Source of the DNA: an uncultured Acetatifactor sp. | Lineage (GTDB): Bacteria > Bacillota > Clostridia > Lachnospirales > Lachnospiraceae | Assembly: GCA_910577665.1 (NCBI GenBank) | Contig: CAJTOJ010000005.1 | Location: forward strand, 69,150-133,149 | Direction: 5' to 3' | DNA length: 64,000 bases | Part shown: one piece after another, positions 9,277-18,732 of the stretch | Position numbering within the stretch: the first letter of the stretch is position 1 | Layout: each line of letters starts with the position of its first letter | Made by a program: the position numbers and the translations under genes | The notes under the pieces: generated by a model | What the model was told of the DNA's origin: nothing | What the model saw: only the letters and a program-made list of their open reading frames with translations | Databases searched by the model: none

Positions 9277-10161
9277 TTACCTCCCTTCAGGCATTGTCTG
9301 CCTTGTCTTTTCCGCAATTTCACTGAGTTTGCGCAATCTGTGGTTGACCCCTGACTTGCCAATAGGCGGGGAAAAACACTCCCCTAAGTCCTTCAGCGAT
9401 GCATCAGGGTTCTCCAGCCGTATCTCGGCCATCTCCCGCAAAGTGTCTGGAAGATTCCCCAGGCCGAAATGTCGTTTGATATATTCTATGTCTTCCACCT
9501 GTCTGGTAGCAGCGTTCACTGTCTTGGCAATATTGGCCGTCTCACAGTTCACACGCCTGTTCACAGTATTTCTCATTTCCTTCAGAATGCGCATATTCTC
9601 AAGCTGCATCAAAGACACCGGAGCGCCGCAGATATTCAGCAGATCCACTATCTGGGCACCCTCCTTCATATAAACCACATGATATTTTTTCCTTGGTATA
9701 ATCTTCGACTCCACATGGAAAAGGTGGATGATCCCTTGAAGCTGCTCTGCTTTTGCCTGGTCTGTACAGGCAAATTCCAGGTGATATCCCTTGGCCGGGT
9801 CACTGATGGAACCCACACTTAAGAATGCTCCCCTTAAAAAGGCCCTCTGACAGCAGGTGTTCTTCACTACCAGACTGCTCACAGGTTCATCCAGCTTCCC
9901 CGTTTTCTGCAAGATCCCCCGCAAGGTATCTTCATCCAAAATAACGCCATTATTTATATTATATGTTTTTCGGAGCAATGTAAAGCCTTTTCTGATCAAG
10001 GCTTCATTTTCTGTCTGAAAGCCAATGATGTAATTTCCATTTTCATCCCGGCCATACTGGCCGCAAAAACTCATAATGGCCGCCAGTTCTGCGATCTGAC
10101 AGTGTCTGGCAGGGCTGATGTTCTTCGCCAGCTCCTTCTTTACTTCACTCGAAAAAGACAT
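9277..10161 (-). CDS. whiA: DNA-binding protein WhiA
   Basis: This protein of 294 residues is the WhiA family member seen in nearly all Firmicutes. It joins an N-terminal domain related to LAGLIDADG homing endonucleases (without nuclease activity) to a C-terminal helix-turn-helix. The C-terminal third shows the typical NRRVNCETANIAKTVNAA stretch and the GKSGVNHRLRKL DNA-binding helix. In Bacillus WhiA affects cell division and chromosome segregation; in Streptomyces it controls sporulation genes. It sits between rapZ and crh with tight spacing, so one operon is likely. Confidence 0.96.
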   Translation of the reverse strand: MSFSSEVKKELAKNISPARHCQIAELAAIMSFCGQYGRDENGNYIIGFQTENEALIRKGFTLLRKTYNINNGVILDEDTLRGILQKTGKLDEPVSSLVVKNTCCQRAFLRGAFLSVGSISDPAKGYHLEFACTDQAKAEQLQGIIHLFHVESKIIPRKKYHVVYMKEGAQIVDLLNICGAPVSLMQLENMRILKEMRNTVNRRVNCETANIAKTVNAATRQVEDIEYIKRHFGLGNLPDTLREMAEIRLENPDASLKDLGECFSPPIGKSGVNHRLRKLSEIAEKTRQTMPEGR

Positions 10162-10175
10162 GATTCTCCCCGCTG

Positions 10176-11042
10176 TTATGTTCCCTGGCTATTCACGTCT
10201 CTGTGGAATAGCGTGATGCCATATTTCCCTCTGTCCTTCATGCGCTTATACAGCTCATTGGCCAGGGTCACGCTCCTGTGCTTTCCACCGGTACAGCCGA
10301 TGCCGATCACCAGACGGTATTTGCCTTCTTTCACATAGTTCGGCACCAGAAATCCTACCATATCCGCCAGCTTCTCCAGAAAGATCCCAGCCTCTTCAAA
10401 GCCCATGACATATTCCTGCACTTCCCTGTCATTTCCCGTCTTGCGCTTCAGCTCTTCCACATAAAAAGGGTTGGGCAGAAAACGTACATCAAACACCAGA
10501 TCCGCATCTGCAGGAATACCATGCTTGAACCCAAAAGACATCACCGTCACCATGAGACTATTATATTCCGCATTCTCCACAAAAATACGGTCAAGCTCTT
10601 CCTTTAATTCCCTGGTCAAAAGTGCGGTGGTATCAATCACATAATCCGCATTTTTGCGGATATTTTCCAGGACCTTCCTTTCCCGGGCCACACCGTCCTC
10701 CACCCTGCCGTCTGCCGCCAAGGGATGGATGCGCCTGGTCTCCTTATACCGCTTGATCAACGTCTTTTCATCTGCATCCATGAACAGGATCTCAAATGCA
10801 TACTTCTTCTCCCGAAGCTGCCCCAGCACCCTGGTGGCATCCTGGAAAGACTGGTCAGAACGCACATCCAGCCCCAGTGCGACCTTGCTGATCTCACTGT
10901 TTGGCATGGAGACCAGCTCCACAAATTTTTCGATTAAAAACACGGGCAGGTTGTCCACACAGTAAAACCCCGCATCTTCCAACATTTTCAAGGCGGTGCT
11001 CTTCCCACCGCCACTCATCCCTGTCACAATCACAAATCTCAT
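10176..11042 (-). CDS. rapZ: RNase adapter / nucleotide-binding protein RapZ (YvcJ)
   Basis: This 288-residue P-loop protein has Walker A GMSGGGKST at the N-terminus and the conserved DNLP segment right after it. The C-terminal domain carries the IGCTGGKHRSV signature. In Enterobacteria RapZ directs RNase E to GlmZ. In Firmicutes the homologue YvcJ hydrolyses nucleotides and has a less clear role. The gene lies 14 bases before whiA, as in many Clostridia. It starts with ATG at 11042. The family assignment is firm, the molecular role here is not. Confidence 0.95.
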   Translation of the reverse strand: MRFVIVTGMSGGGKSTALKMLEDAGFYCVDNLPVFLIEKFVELVSMPNSEISKVALGLDVRSDQSFQDATRVLGQLREKKYAFEILFMDADEKTLIKRYKETRRIHPLAADGRVEDGVARERKVLENIRKNADYVIDTTALLTRELKEELDRIFVENAEYNSLMVTVMSFGFKHGIPADADLVFDVRFLPNPFYVEELKRKTGNDREVQEYVMGFEEAGIFLEKLADMVGFLVPNYVKEGKYRLVIGIGCTGGKHRSVTLANELYKRMKDRGKYGITLFHRDVNSQGT

Positions 11043-11113
11043 CTGTGTACCTCAACCTCTTTAAGACCGCCTGTTTTTCCCTGTGCCTATCGAAAGGAAA
11101 ACAGCCCTGTTCT

Positions 11114-12022
11114 TCATCCCAGGAATACAATCTCCGGCTCCAGGTCTACAAACAGCCTCTCTTTCACGCGCTCTGTCACTTCACAGATCACGTCCTGCAC
11201 ATCCTGGGCGGTGGCATTTCCCACATTGATGATAAACCCACAATGTTTGTCGGATACCCTGGCTCCGCCGATCTGGAACCCCCGCATCCCTGCGTCCATA
11301 ATCAGTTTACCTGCAAAATAGCCCTCTGGCCGTTTGAACGTACTACCTGCGCTAGGGTATTCCAGCGGTTGCTTCTGTCTGCGACATACCGCCAGTTCTT
11401 CCATCTTCTGCCGGATCTGTTCCCTGTCTCCCGGTGTAAGCCGAAAGGTAACCTCCGTCACCAGGAAAGGATTGTTCCGGATTGTACTGGTGCGGTAGCC
11501 GAACTCCATGGTAGCGTTTCCCAGTTCCATTGTCTCGCCCTGTCCGTTCACCACATTGACCTGGGTCACCACCTGGCTCATCTCTCCGCCATAAGCCCCG
11601 GCATTCATGACAACGCCACCGCCTACTGTACCCGGGATACCGGAGGCAAACTCCAGTCCTGTAAGTCCATGCTCCAACGCCACTCTGGCCACCTGTGCAA
11701 GGGTGGCACCTGCCTCTGCCCTGATCTGGCAGTCCTCCACCTGGATGGCATTCATCCTGGGACCGATCTGCAGGACTACCCCTTCATATCCCTTGTCACT
11801 CACCAGAAGGTTGCTGCCGTTCCCCATCACAAAAAACGGGATCTCCACAAGCTTCAGATACCTTTGTACCTTAATCAGCTGGGCTTCGTTCTCCAGCTGG
11901 ACAAAGCAGTCGGCAGGTCCGCCTATGCGGAATGTGGTGTGACCTGCCATTGGCTCCTGCAATTGTACGTTCTCCCCAGGTACAAATCCTTTTAATGCTT
12001 CCACTACTGCTTCACTGATCAT
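11114..12022 (-). CDS. murB: UDP-N-acetylenolpyruvoylglucosamine reductase MurB
   Basis: MurB reduces UDP-GlcNAc-enolpyruvate to UDP-MurNAc with NADPH and FAD, the second committed step of peptidoglycan synthesis in the cytoplasm. The 302-residue protein has the N-terminal FAD-binding segment (GGPADCFV, then GNGSNLLVSD), the central GIPGTVGGGVVMNAGAYG loop, and a C-terminal YPSAGSTFKRP stretch with the catalytic serine. The length fits the short type II MurB found in Firmicutes. It lies between glucokinase and rapZ on the same strand. Confidence 0.96.
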   Translation of the reverse strand: MISEAVVEALKGFVPGENVQLQEPMAGHTTFRIGGPADCFVQLENEAQLIKVQRYLKLVEIPFFVMGNGSNLLVSDKGYEGVVLQIGPRMNAIQVEDCQIRAEAGATLAQVARVALEHGLTGLEFASGIPGTVGGGVVMNAGAYGGEMSQVVTQVNVVNGQGETMELGNATMEFGYRTSTIRNNPFLVTEVTFRLTPGDREQIRQKMEELAVCRRQKQPLEYPSAGSTFKRPEGYFAGKLIMDAGMRGFQIGGARVSDKHCGFIINVGNATAQDVQDVICEVTERVKERLFVDLEPEIVFLG

Positions 12023-12075
12023 GCAACCTTACTTCCCCTTACATAATTATCAATCTTTTCCCAGAAGTACCCGGA

Positions 12076-13020
12076 TTATACTCCCTTGAGCACCAGCCAT
12101 GCCGCACCGCAGATACCTGCGTCATTTCCCAGCTTCGCCAGGGCAAATCTGGCATTTCGGCACTGTTTGAATGCATATTTCTGGAAAACAGGTTCCACGA
12201 AGGAAAACAGGATCTCTCCCGCTTTGGATACACCACCGCCGATCACAAAGATGTCCGGATTCACTACACTGGCAACAATTGCCAGTCCTCTGCCCAGATA
12301 CTCCCCGAACTGTTCTGCAATCTCTATAGCCACCTGGTCGCCTGCTTTCACTGCATCAAACACGCTCTTTGCTGACAGCTTCACCTCCCGCAGGATACTG
12401 GGCATCTCATCCTTGGCCAGACGCCTTCTGGCCAGACGGACGATTCCTGTTGCTGAGGCATATTCCTCCAGGCATCCCTTCTTCCCGCAGCCACAGGCCT
12501 CGGTCTCATTGTCCTCCAGATGCATATGGCCGATTTCACCGCCTGCACCTGTAGACCCTACCACAAGTTCCCCGTTGATAATGATACCGCCACCTACGCC
12601 AGTGCCCAGGGTCACAGCCACCATGTTGCTATATCCCTGGCCGCCTCCCTTCCACATCTCACCGTATGCCGCCACATTGGCATCATTCTGTGCCTTCACT
12701 GGTACCTTAATATATGCCTGAATGGTCTCTGGTATGTTAAAAGGCTTCCAGCCAATATTTACGGCTCCTCCAACCAGGGTTCCTTCCTTGTCCACAGACC
12801 CAGGAGCCCCTACACCGATCCCCAGCAGATCTTCCTGCCGGATTCCCTTTTCCTCCATTTTACCTTGCAGGCTTTTTATGATATCCGGGAAAATAGCTTC
12901 TCCATCATTGTCGATCACAGTGGGAATCTCCCACTTGTCAAGGATCTGGCCTTGCCCATCGAACAGGCCAAGCTTCACCGTGGTACCTCCAATGTCCACT
13001 CCAAACACATACTTACCCAT
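12076..13020 (-). CDS. glcK: ROK-family glucokinase
   Basis: This 314-residue ROK kinase most likely phosphorylates glucose with ATP. The ATP-binding motif GVDIGGTTVKLG is at the N-terminus. The zinc-binding ROK signature (CGCGKKGCLE) lies near the middle with the upstream GHM histidine. There is no DNA-binding domain, so it is an enzyme and not a ROK repressor. The start at 13020 was chosen because GGAGG lies eight bases upstream; the in-frame ATG five codons earlier overlaps that site. It is between hprK and murB, which ties it to carbon control. Confidence 0.9.
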   Translation of the reverse strand: MGKYVFGVDIGGTTVKLGLFDGQGQILDKWEIPTVIDNDGEAIFPDIIKSLQGKMEEKGIRQEDLLGIGVGAPGSVDKEGTLVGGAVNIGWKPFNIPETIQAYIKVPVKAQNDANVAAYGEMWKGGGQGYSNMVAVTLGTGVGGGIIINGELVVGSTGAGGEIGHMHLEDNETEACGCGKKGCLEEYASATGIVRLARRRLAKDEMPSILREVKLSAKSVFDAVKAGDQVAIEIAEQFGEYLGRGLAIVASVVNPDIFVIGGGVSKAGEILFSFVEPVFQKYAFKQCRNARFALAKLGNDAGICGAAWLVLKGV

Positions 13021-13052
13021 ACTCTTTTCCTCCATATGATAAAATTTACTTC

Positions 13053-13994
13053 TTATTCCCCATCCTCATCCCTGCGCCTTGCCAGGGAATTCTGCACTCT
13101 GGTATATAATTCCTGGGCCGCATTATAGCCCATCTTCTTCTGGCGATGGTTCACCGCGGCAGACTCACAGATAATGGCCAGGTTCCGACCTGGACGGATG
13201 GGAATGTTGTGGCACACAATCTTGTTGCCCAGGTATTCCGTATAATTTTCCTCCAGCCCCAGCCTGTCATATTCCTTGTCCTTGTCCCATTCCTCCAGCC
13301 GGATCACCAGGTCTATGGTCTGGGTGTCCTTTACAGAGGATGCGCCGAACAGCGCCTTCACATCCACAATGCCGATTCCCCGCAATTCAATTAAGTGTTT
13401 GGTCACATCCGGCGCCGACCCTACCAAGGTATCATCACTGACCTTGCGCAGTTCCACCACATCGTCTGTCACCAGACGGTGTCCTCTTTTGATCAGCTCC
13501 AGGGCCGCCTCCGATTTGCCAATGCCACTCTCACCTGTGATCAGCACCCCTTCCCCATATACATCCACCAGCACACCATGTACGGAGATACATGGCGCCA
13601 GTTTCACATTCAGCCACCGGATGGTCTCTGCCATAAATGCAGAAGTTGACTTTTTCGTAGACAACAACGGCACTCTGTGGGCCTTGGCTGCCGATACGCA
13701 GATGGGATCCGGGATCAGTTCCCTGCAGAACACAATGGCAGGTACCTCATACTCCATCAGTTCATCGTATACCTCCCGTTTCCTCCTGTCATCCAGTCCT
13801 TCCAGATAGGTGTATTCCACAAATCCGATCACCTGGAGCCGGGTAGCGTCAAAGTGTTCGAAATATCCGGTAAGCTGCAAAGCTGGCCGGTTAAGGTCTG
13901 GCTGTGTCAAGCGGATACCCTTTACCTCAATTTCCGGTGTCAGATTTTCCAGCTTCATTTTCTCAATTAAGCGGGTCAACGCAATACTTGGCAT
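13053..13994 (-). CDS. hprK: HPr kinase/phosphorylase HprK
   Basis: HprK phosphorylates Ser46 of HPr and Crh when fructose bisphosphate and ATP are high, and removes the phosphate when inorganic phosphate is high. It is the main sensor of carbon catabolite control in Firmicutes. The 313-residue protein has an N-terminal MurF-like domain and a C-terminal kinase domain with Walker A GESGIGKSE and the HprK signature ELRGIGIVDVKALFG. The start at 13994 has GAGGAAATT just upstream, and the longer in-frame start at 14102 lacks one. Its substrate Crh is encoded in the same leftward block. Confidence 0.97.
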   Translation of the reverse strand: MPSIALTRLIEKMKLENLTPEIEVKGIRLTQPDLNRPALQLTGYFEHFDATRLQVIGFVEYTYLEGLDDRRKREVYDELMEYEVPAIVFCRELIPDPICVSAAKAHRVPLLSTKKSTSAFMAETIRWLNVKLAPCISVHGVLVDVYGEGVLITGESGIGKSEAALELIKRGHRLVTDDVVELRKVSDDTLVGSAPDVTKHLIELRGIGIVDVKALFGASSVKDTQTIDLVIRLEEWDKDKEYDRLGLEENYTEYLGNKIVCHNIPIRPGRNLAIICESAAVNHRQKKMGYNAAQELYTRVQNSLARRRDEDGE

Positions 13995-14168
13995 AATTTC
14001 CTCGTTTCTATACTGCTGCAATATAAGGCGGTTTTTCCTTGTTTCTCTGTGCTTTGACGCATTTTGGTTCAGAAGTGGAAGCAGTCCCTTCTGATTCCAC
14101 ATTTTAACATATTGCCGAATTGAATGGAAGCACTTTACTGGAAAAGTCTAAAATCTATTGCTACATGG

Positions 14169-16046
14169 TTACAGGGACGTTTTATTATCCTGCCGGAAAA
14201 AGCGGTAGATATCCTCTGCCGCACGGCGGTTCAGCTCCGGCACCTGCAATAGTTCCTCCAGGCTGGCGGCCCGGATATCTTCAATGGATTTGAAATGCCG
14301 CATCAGTGCCTTCCTTCTGGCCGGGCCCACGCCAGGAATCTCATCCAGTACCGATTTCACCTGGGCCTTGCTGCGCAGGGAGCGGTGATACTCTATGGCA
14401 AATCTGTGGGCTTCATCCTGAATCCGCGTAATCAGCTTAAACCCTTCTGACCTGACATCAATGGGCAATTCTACATTATTAAAATACAGTCCCCTGGTCC
14501 GGTGATTGTCATCCTTCACCATGCCGCAGACTGGAATGGGAATCTTTAACTGTGCCAGAACAGACAATGCGATATTCACCTGCCCCCGGCCTCCATCCAT
14601 CATCAACAGATCCGGGAACCTGGTAAAGCTCCCATAATCCTGTTCCAGCTCCTTCTCCTCCAGCTCCTTTGCCTCCTCCAGTCCATGACGGAATCGTCTG
14701 GTCAGCACCTCCCGCATACAGGCATAGTCGTCCGGGCCGGACACTGTTTTGATCCGGAACTTACGGTAGTCACTTGGCTTGGGCTTTCCCTTCTCAAACA
14801 CAATCATGGATCCCACATTTTCGAACCCATTGATGTTGGAGATGTCAAAGGCTTCCATACGTTCCACCCGCTCCAGCCCCAGCAGACCTGCAATCTCTTT
14901 CACCGCCCCAATGGTACGGCCTTCCTCCCTCTTGAGTCTCTCCCGGTCCTGCTGCAGGATATGCTTAGCATTCTGGGCCGCCAGTTCCACCAGCTTTTCC
15001 TTGGAGCCTATCTTAGGAACCCGCAGATACACCCGCCCCCCTTTTCTCTCAGACAGCCATCTCTCAATCAGTTCCCTGTCACTGATCTCATACTGCAGCA
15101 TCAGCTCCCTGGGAATGAAAGGTGTCCCTGCATAGAATTGCTTTACAAAGTTCTCCAGGATTTCGGCCTTTGCTCCTTCTGACACATGTGTCATATAGTA
15201 GTGCTCCCTTCCAATCAGTTTCCCATCTCTGACGAAAAATACCTGGACCACTGCCTCAGAGGCATCCTGGTATAAGGCGATCACATCCTTGTCCTCTCCC
15301 ACGCTGTCCGTAATCTTCTGCTTCTGGGATACCTGCTTCACACTGTTGTACAAATCCCGGTATCCGGCAGCGGCCTCAAAATCCAGTGCCTCTGCCGCTG
15401 TATGCATCTTTCCTTCCAGTTCTTTCAGTATCTTATTATAGTTTCCGTTCAGGAATTCCAGTGCCTGATCCACCTGCTGTCTGTACTGTTCCCTGTCCAC
15501 ATACCCCTGGCAGGGCGCCAGACACTGCTTGATATGATAGTTCAGACAGGGACGTTCCAGTCCCACATCCCTGGGCAGACTGCGGTTGCAGGTACGCAGA
15601 CAGTATAGCTTATTCAGCAGTTCAATGGTGTCTTTCACTGCGCCGGCACTGTTGTACGGTCCATAATATTTTGATTTGTCCTTCTTCATGGTTCTGGAAA
15701 ACAAAATCCGCGGAAAACTCTCCCCCATTGTAACCTTTATGTAGGGATATGTCTTGTCGTCTTTTAATAAGGTGTTGTATTTTGGCGAATTTTCCTTGAT
15801 CAGGTTGTTCTCCAGCACCAGGGCCTCCAGTTCGGAGTCTGTTACGATATATTCAAACCGGGCAATCAGAGATACCATCTTGTCAATCATAGGACCTCTT
15901 CCAATATTCTCGCGGAAATAGGAACGCACCCTGTTATGCAGGTTCACTGCCTTCCCCACATACAGAATACAGTCCTTCCGGTCCCGCATAATATAAACAC
16001 CTGGTTCTCTGGGAAGTTTTTTTAATTCTTCTTCAAAATTGAACAT
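14169..16046 (-). CDS. uvrC: UvrABC system protein C
   Basis: UvrC makes both incisions in nucleotide excision repair. The 625-residue protein shows the N-terminal GIY-YIG nuclease domain (PGVYIM, then ILYVGKA). Next come a four-cysteine cluster region, a UVR coiled-coil segment near residue 200, the RNase H-like endonuclease domain (EAFDISNINGFENVGSMIVF), and C-terminal helix-hairpin-helix motifs (DEIPGVGPARRKALMRHF). Start at 16046 (MFNFEEEL) was preferred because GIY-YIG begins a few residues later. It precedes hprK on the same strand. Confidence 0.97.
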   Translation of the reverse strand: MFNFEEELKKLPREPGVYIMRDRKDCILYVGKAVNLHNRVRSYFRENIGRGPMIDKMVSLIARFEYIVTDSELEALVLENNLIKENSPKYNTLLKDDKTYPYIKVTMGESFPRILFSRTMKKDKSKYYGPYNSAGAVKDTIELLNKLYCLRTCNRSLPRDVGLERPCLNYHIKQCLAPCQGYVDREQYRQQVDQALEFLNGNYNKILKELEGKMHTAAEALDFEAAAGYRDLYNSVKQVSQKQKITDSVGEDKDVIALYQDASEAVVQVFFVRDGKLIGREHYYMTHVSEGAKAEILENFVKQFYAGTPFIPRELMLQYEISDRELIERWLSERKGGRVYLRVPKIGSKEKLVELAAQNAKHILQQDRERLKREEGRTIGAVKEIAGLLGLERVERMEAFDISNINGFENVGSMIVFEKGKPKPSDYRKFRIKTVSGPDDYACMREVLTRRFRHGLEEAKELEEKELEQDYGSFTRFPDLLMMDGGRGQVNIALSVLAQLKIPIPVCGMVKDDNHRTRGLYFNNVELPIDVRSEGFKLITRIQDEAHRFAIEYHRSLRSKAQVKSVLDEIPGVGPARRKALMRHFKSIEDIRAASLEELLQVPELNRRAAEDIYRFFRQDNKTSL

Positions 16047-16262
16047 GTCTGCTCCTTGTCTATTGCCTGCCGCTGTCCTAAGTAAACGAACAAGGTCGCC
16101 CAACCCATCATTCCCTGTCCGTCCGACGACAAATTTTTTATAAGGAAAAAAGGGCTTCCACGGCCACGCCGCAGTAGTCCCCTTTTCCACTGTCTCTCGT
16201 TTATCCTGGTACTGCTATGCACATGCAACCGGGAAACCCTGTCCCTGCCATCTGTAAAAGGC

Positions 16263-18587
16263 CTACTCTATCCTGCCTCCGGAAAACCTGCCCACCGGAC
16301 GGTCGTCCTGCCGGGGCGTTCCAGCCTCTTCCTGTCCGTCTTCCCCAGACCGTTCCCGGGCCTCCTCCATACTCTCACCAGATGGGCCTGGGTCTGAACC
16401 TTCTGCATCCTGTGTTCTCCCCCCGCCCGCTTCCGGCAATACAGACTCTGGTACAATCTCTTCCGGATCTGCCACCGGTCCCGGCATCTCGATCACCTTC
16501 TGCTCTTCAGAAGAAGCACATCCTGCCTGCTCCCCGGTCTGGACATCTTCTTCCTTTTTCTTCTCCTCCGGTTCCGGGATACCTTTTTCCCTTCGGTAGA
16601 TCTCCATGAACTCTTTGCCGGTAATGGTCTCTTTCTCAATCAGATATGCTGCCAGCTTATCCATCACATCCCGGTTCTCGCGAAGCATCCCAAGGGCTTT
16701 CTCATAGCTCTCCTTCAGGATTGCCACCACTTCCTGGTCCACAGCCGCTGCCGTGGCATCACTACAGCTCAGAGCTGTCCTGCCCTCCAGATACTGGCTC
16801 TCTATGGTAGCCAGCCCCATCAGGCCGAACCGCTTGCTCATGCCATATCTGGTCACCATGTTCCTTGCAATCTCTGTAGCTTTCTCTATGTCATTGGCAG
16901 CACCGGTGGTAACCGTGTCGAACACAATCTCCTCCGCCGCCCGGCCGCCTACCATGCTCACCAGCATATTGCGCAGTTCCTCTTCCGAGTTCAGGTATTT
17001 TTCTTCTTCCGGTACATGCATCACATACCCCAATGCCCCCATGGTGCGGGGTACAATGGTAATCTTCTGCACCGGCTCCGAATTCTTCTGCAGGGCGCTG
17101 ACCAGGGCATGCCCCACCTCATGGTAAGACACGATCCGGCGCTCTTCCTTGCTCATGATGCGATCCTTCTTCTCTTTCCCCACCAGAACCACTTCCACCG
17201 CATCGAAGAGGTCTTTCTGGCTCACCAGTGCCCTGCTCTCCTTCACTGCGTTGATAGCCGCCTCGTTGATCATATTGGCCAGATCGGATCCCACGGCACC
17301 GCTGGTAGCCAGGGCTATGGCATCCAGATCCACACTCTCATCCATCTTCACATCCTTGGCATGGACCTTCAGGATTGCCACCCGCCCTTTCAGATCCGGT
17401 TTATCCACAATGATCCTTCTGTCAAAACGTCCGGGACGCAGCAGAGCCCGGTCCAGGGTCTCCGGCCTGTTAGTAGCTCCCAGAATCAGAATCCCCTTGG
17501 AACTGTCAAATCCGTCCATCTCCGACAAAAGCTGGTTCAGCGTCTGGTCATGCTCTGCCTCACCGCCACCGCCGCCATACCTGGGATCACGGCTCCTTCC
17601 GATGGCATCTATCTCGTCTATGAAAATAATGCAGGGTGCGTTTTTGTTGGCCTCCTTGAACAGATCCCTCACACGGCTGGCGCCTACGCCTACATACATC
17701 TCAATAAAGTCTGAACCGGTCAGGGAGAAGAATGGCACTTTGGCCTCCCCTGCCACTGCCTTGGCAAGCAAAGTCTTTCCTGTGCCAGGAGGGCCCACCA
17801 GCAAAGCTCCCTTGGGCAGCTTCGCTCCAATCTTGCTGTACTTACCAGGATTGTGCAGGAAATCCACCACTTCCACCAGGGACTCCTTGGCCTCATCCGC
17901 ACCTGCCACGTCCTTAAACGTCACTCCGGTCTCTTTCTGGACATATACCCTGGCGTTGGTCTTCCCCACACTCATGGGACCCATTCCCTCCATCCTGCGG
18001 GCCATGAACCACATGAACAGCACAAACAACAGTATAGGGGCTAAAGAAATCAATACAGTAAGCCATCCGGAATTGCTGAAGACTCTTTTCCCTTCTATCC
18101 CATGTTCTTCCAGGCGCGCCGTGAGCACGTCCAGGCTTTCCATACAGTTCGTGGTGTACACCTTGCCCATGACAGCGGGCATGGGCAACCATCCATACAT
18201 GGATGGCAGCCGGTCCTTGGAAGTCTGAGCATCCTCCTTCAGTTCAAACTCTATCTCTACATTGTCCACTACCTTTACTGATTGTACCTTGTCCTCTTTG
18301 ATATACTGAAGGAACTGGGTATATGTGACCTCTTCCTGGTTCAGCTGGCCTCCGAACAACAGATTCCAGAGCCCTGCGGCAATCAGCATTGCACACAGCA
18401 CCCCCAGAAGCATCATCATCATTCCCGGCCGCCTGGGAGGTTCTCCCCCGCCATTGCCGCCATTTCCGCCGTTGTTTCTGTTATACCCGTTGTTCCCGTT
18501 ATTTCCATTTCCACCACCAGGCACATTCCCGCGGCCACCATTCTGAGGTCTCCCGCCGTTCTCATATCGGTTCATGTGATTGTCCAT
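16263..18587 (-). CDS. ftsH: ATP-dependent zinc metalloprotease FtsH
   Basis: FtsH is a membrane-anchored AAA+ protease that removes misfolded and short-lived proteins. The order is: a Gly/Asn-rich N-terminal stretch of about 40 residues, a first membrane helix, an extracytoplasmic domain, a second membrane helix, AAA domain with GPPGTGKT and IIFIDEID, and the zinc site HEVGH. A long acidic Glu/Pro/Gly tail closes the protein. Start at 18587 is chosen because GGAG lies five bases upstream. In-frame GTG/ATG codons at 18623/18620 would fall only a few bases after the start predicted from the promoter at 18635-18663. Length is 774 residues, longer than the usual 600-650 because of both tails. 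Confidence 0.95.
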   Translation of the reverse strand: MDNHMNRYENGGRPQNGGRGNVPGGGNGNNGNNGYNRNNGGNGGNGGGEPPRRPGMMMMLLGVLCAMLIAAGLWNLLFGGQLNQEEVTYTQFLQYIKEDKVQSVKVVDNVEIEFELKEDAQTSKDRLPSMYGWLPMPAVMGKVYTTNCMESLDVLTARLEEHGIEGKRVFSNSGWLTVLISLAPILLFVLFMWFMARRMEGMGPMSVGKTNARVYVQKETGVTFKDVAGADEAKESLVEVVDFLHNPGKYSKIGAKLPKGALLVGPPGTGKTLLAKAVAGEAKVPFFSLTGSDFIEMYVGVGASRVRDLFKEANKNAPCIIFIDEIDAIGRSRDPRYGGGGGEAEHDQTLNQLLSEMDGFDSSKGILILGATNRPETLDRALLRPGRFDRRIIVDKPDLKGRVAILKVHAKDVKMDESVDLDAIALATSGAVGSDLANMINEAAINAVKESRALVSQKDLFDAVEVVLVGKEKKDRIMSKEERRIVSYHEVGHALVSALQKNSEPVQKITIVPRTMGALGYVMHVPEEEKYLNSEEELRNMLVSMVGGRAAEEIVFDTVTTGAANDIEKATEIARNMVTRYGMSKRFGLMGLATIESQYLEGRTALSCSDATAAAVDQEVVAILKESYEKALGMLRENRDVMDKLAAYLIEKETITGKEFMEIYRREKGIPEPEEKKKEEDVQTGEQAGCASSEEQKVIEMPGPVADPEEIVPESVLPEAGGGRTQDAEGSDPGPSGESMEEARERSGEDGQEEAGTPRQDDRPVGRFSGGRIE

Positions 18588-18634
18588 AGTATCTCCATTT
18601 CCTGCTTTACTCTCTGCCATCACAAATCTATTTT

Positions 18635-18663
18635 ATTATAGGTACAAAGGATTGATAAATCAA
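18635..18663 (-). promoter_or_regulatory. ftsH: Sigma-A promoter of ftsH
   Basis: On the minus strand TTGATT (18658-18663) and a perfect TATAAT (18635-18640) are 17 bases apart. The position implies a transcript start near 18628, which decides against the two earliest in-frame start codons of ftsH. Confidence 0.75.
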
Positions 18664-18732
18664 TAGCAGAAATGTGAAAAAAGGGTGTCTTCTCTAAAAG
18701 ATTTCTAAACTCCCGCCCCTGCCAGAATGCCA

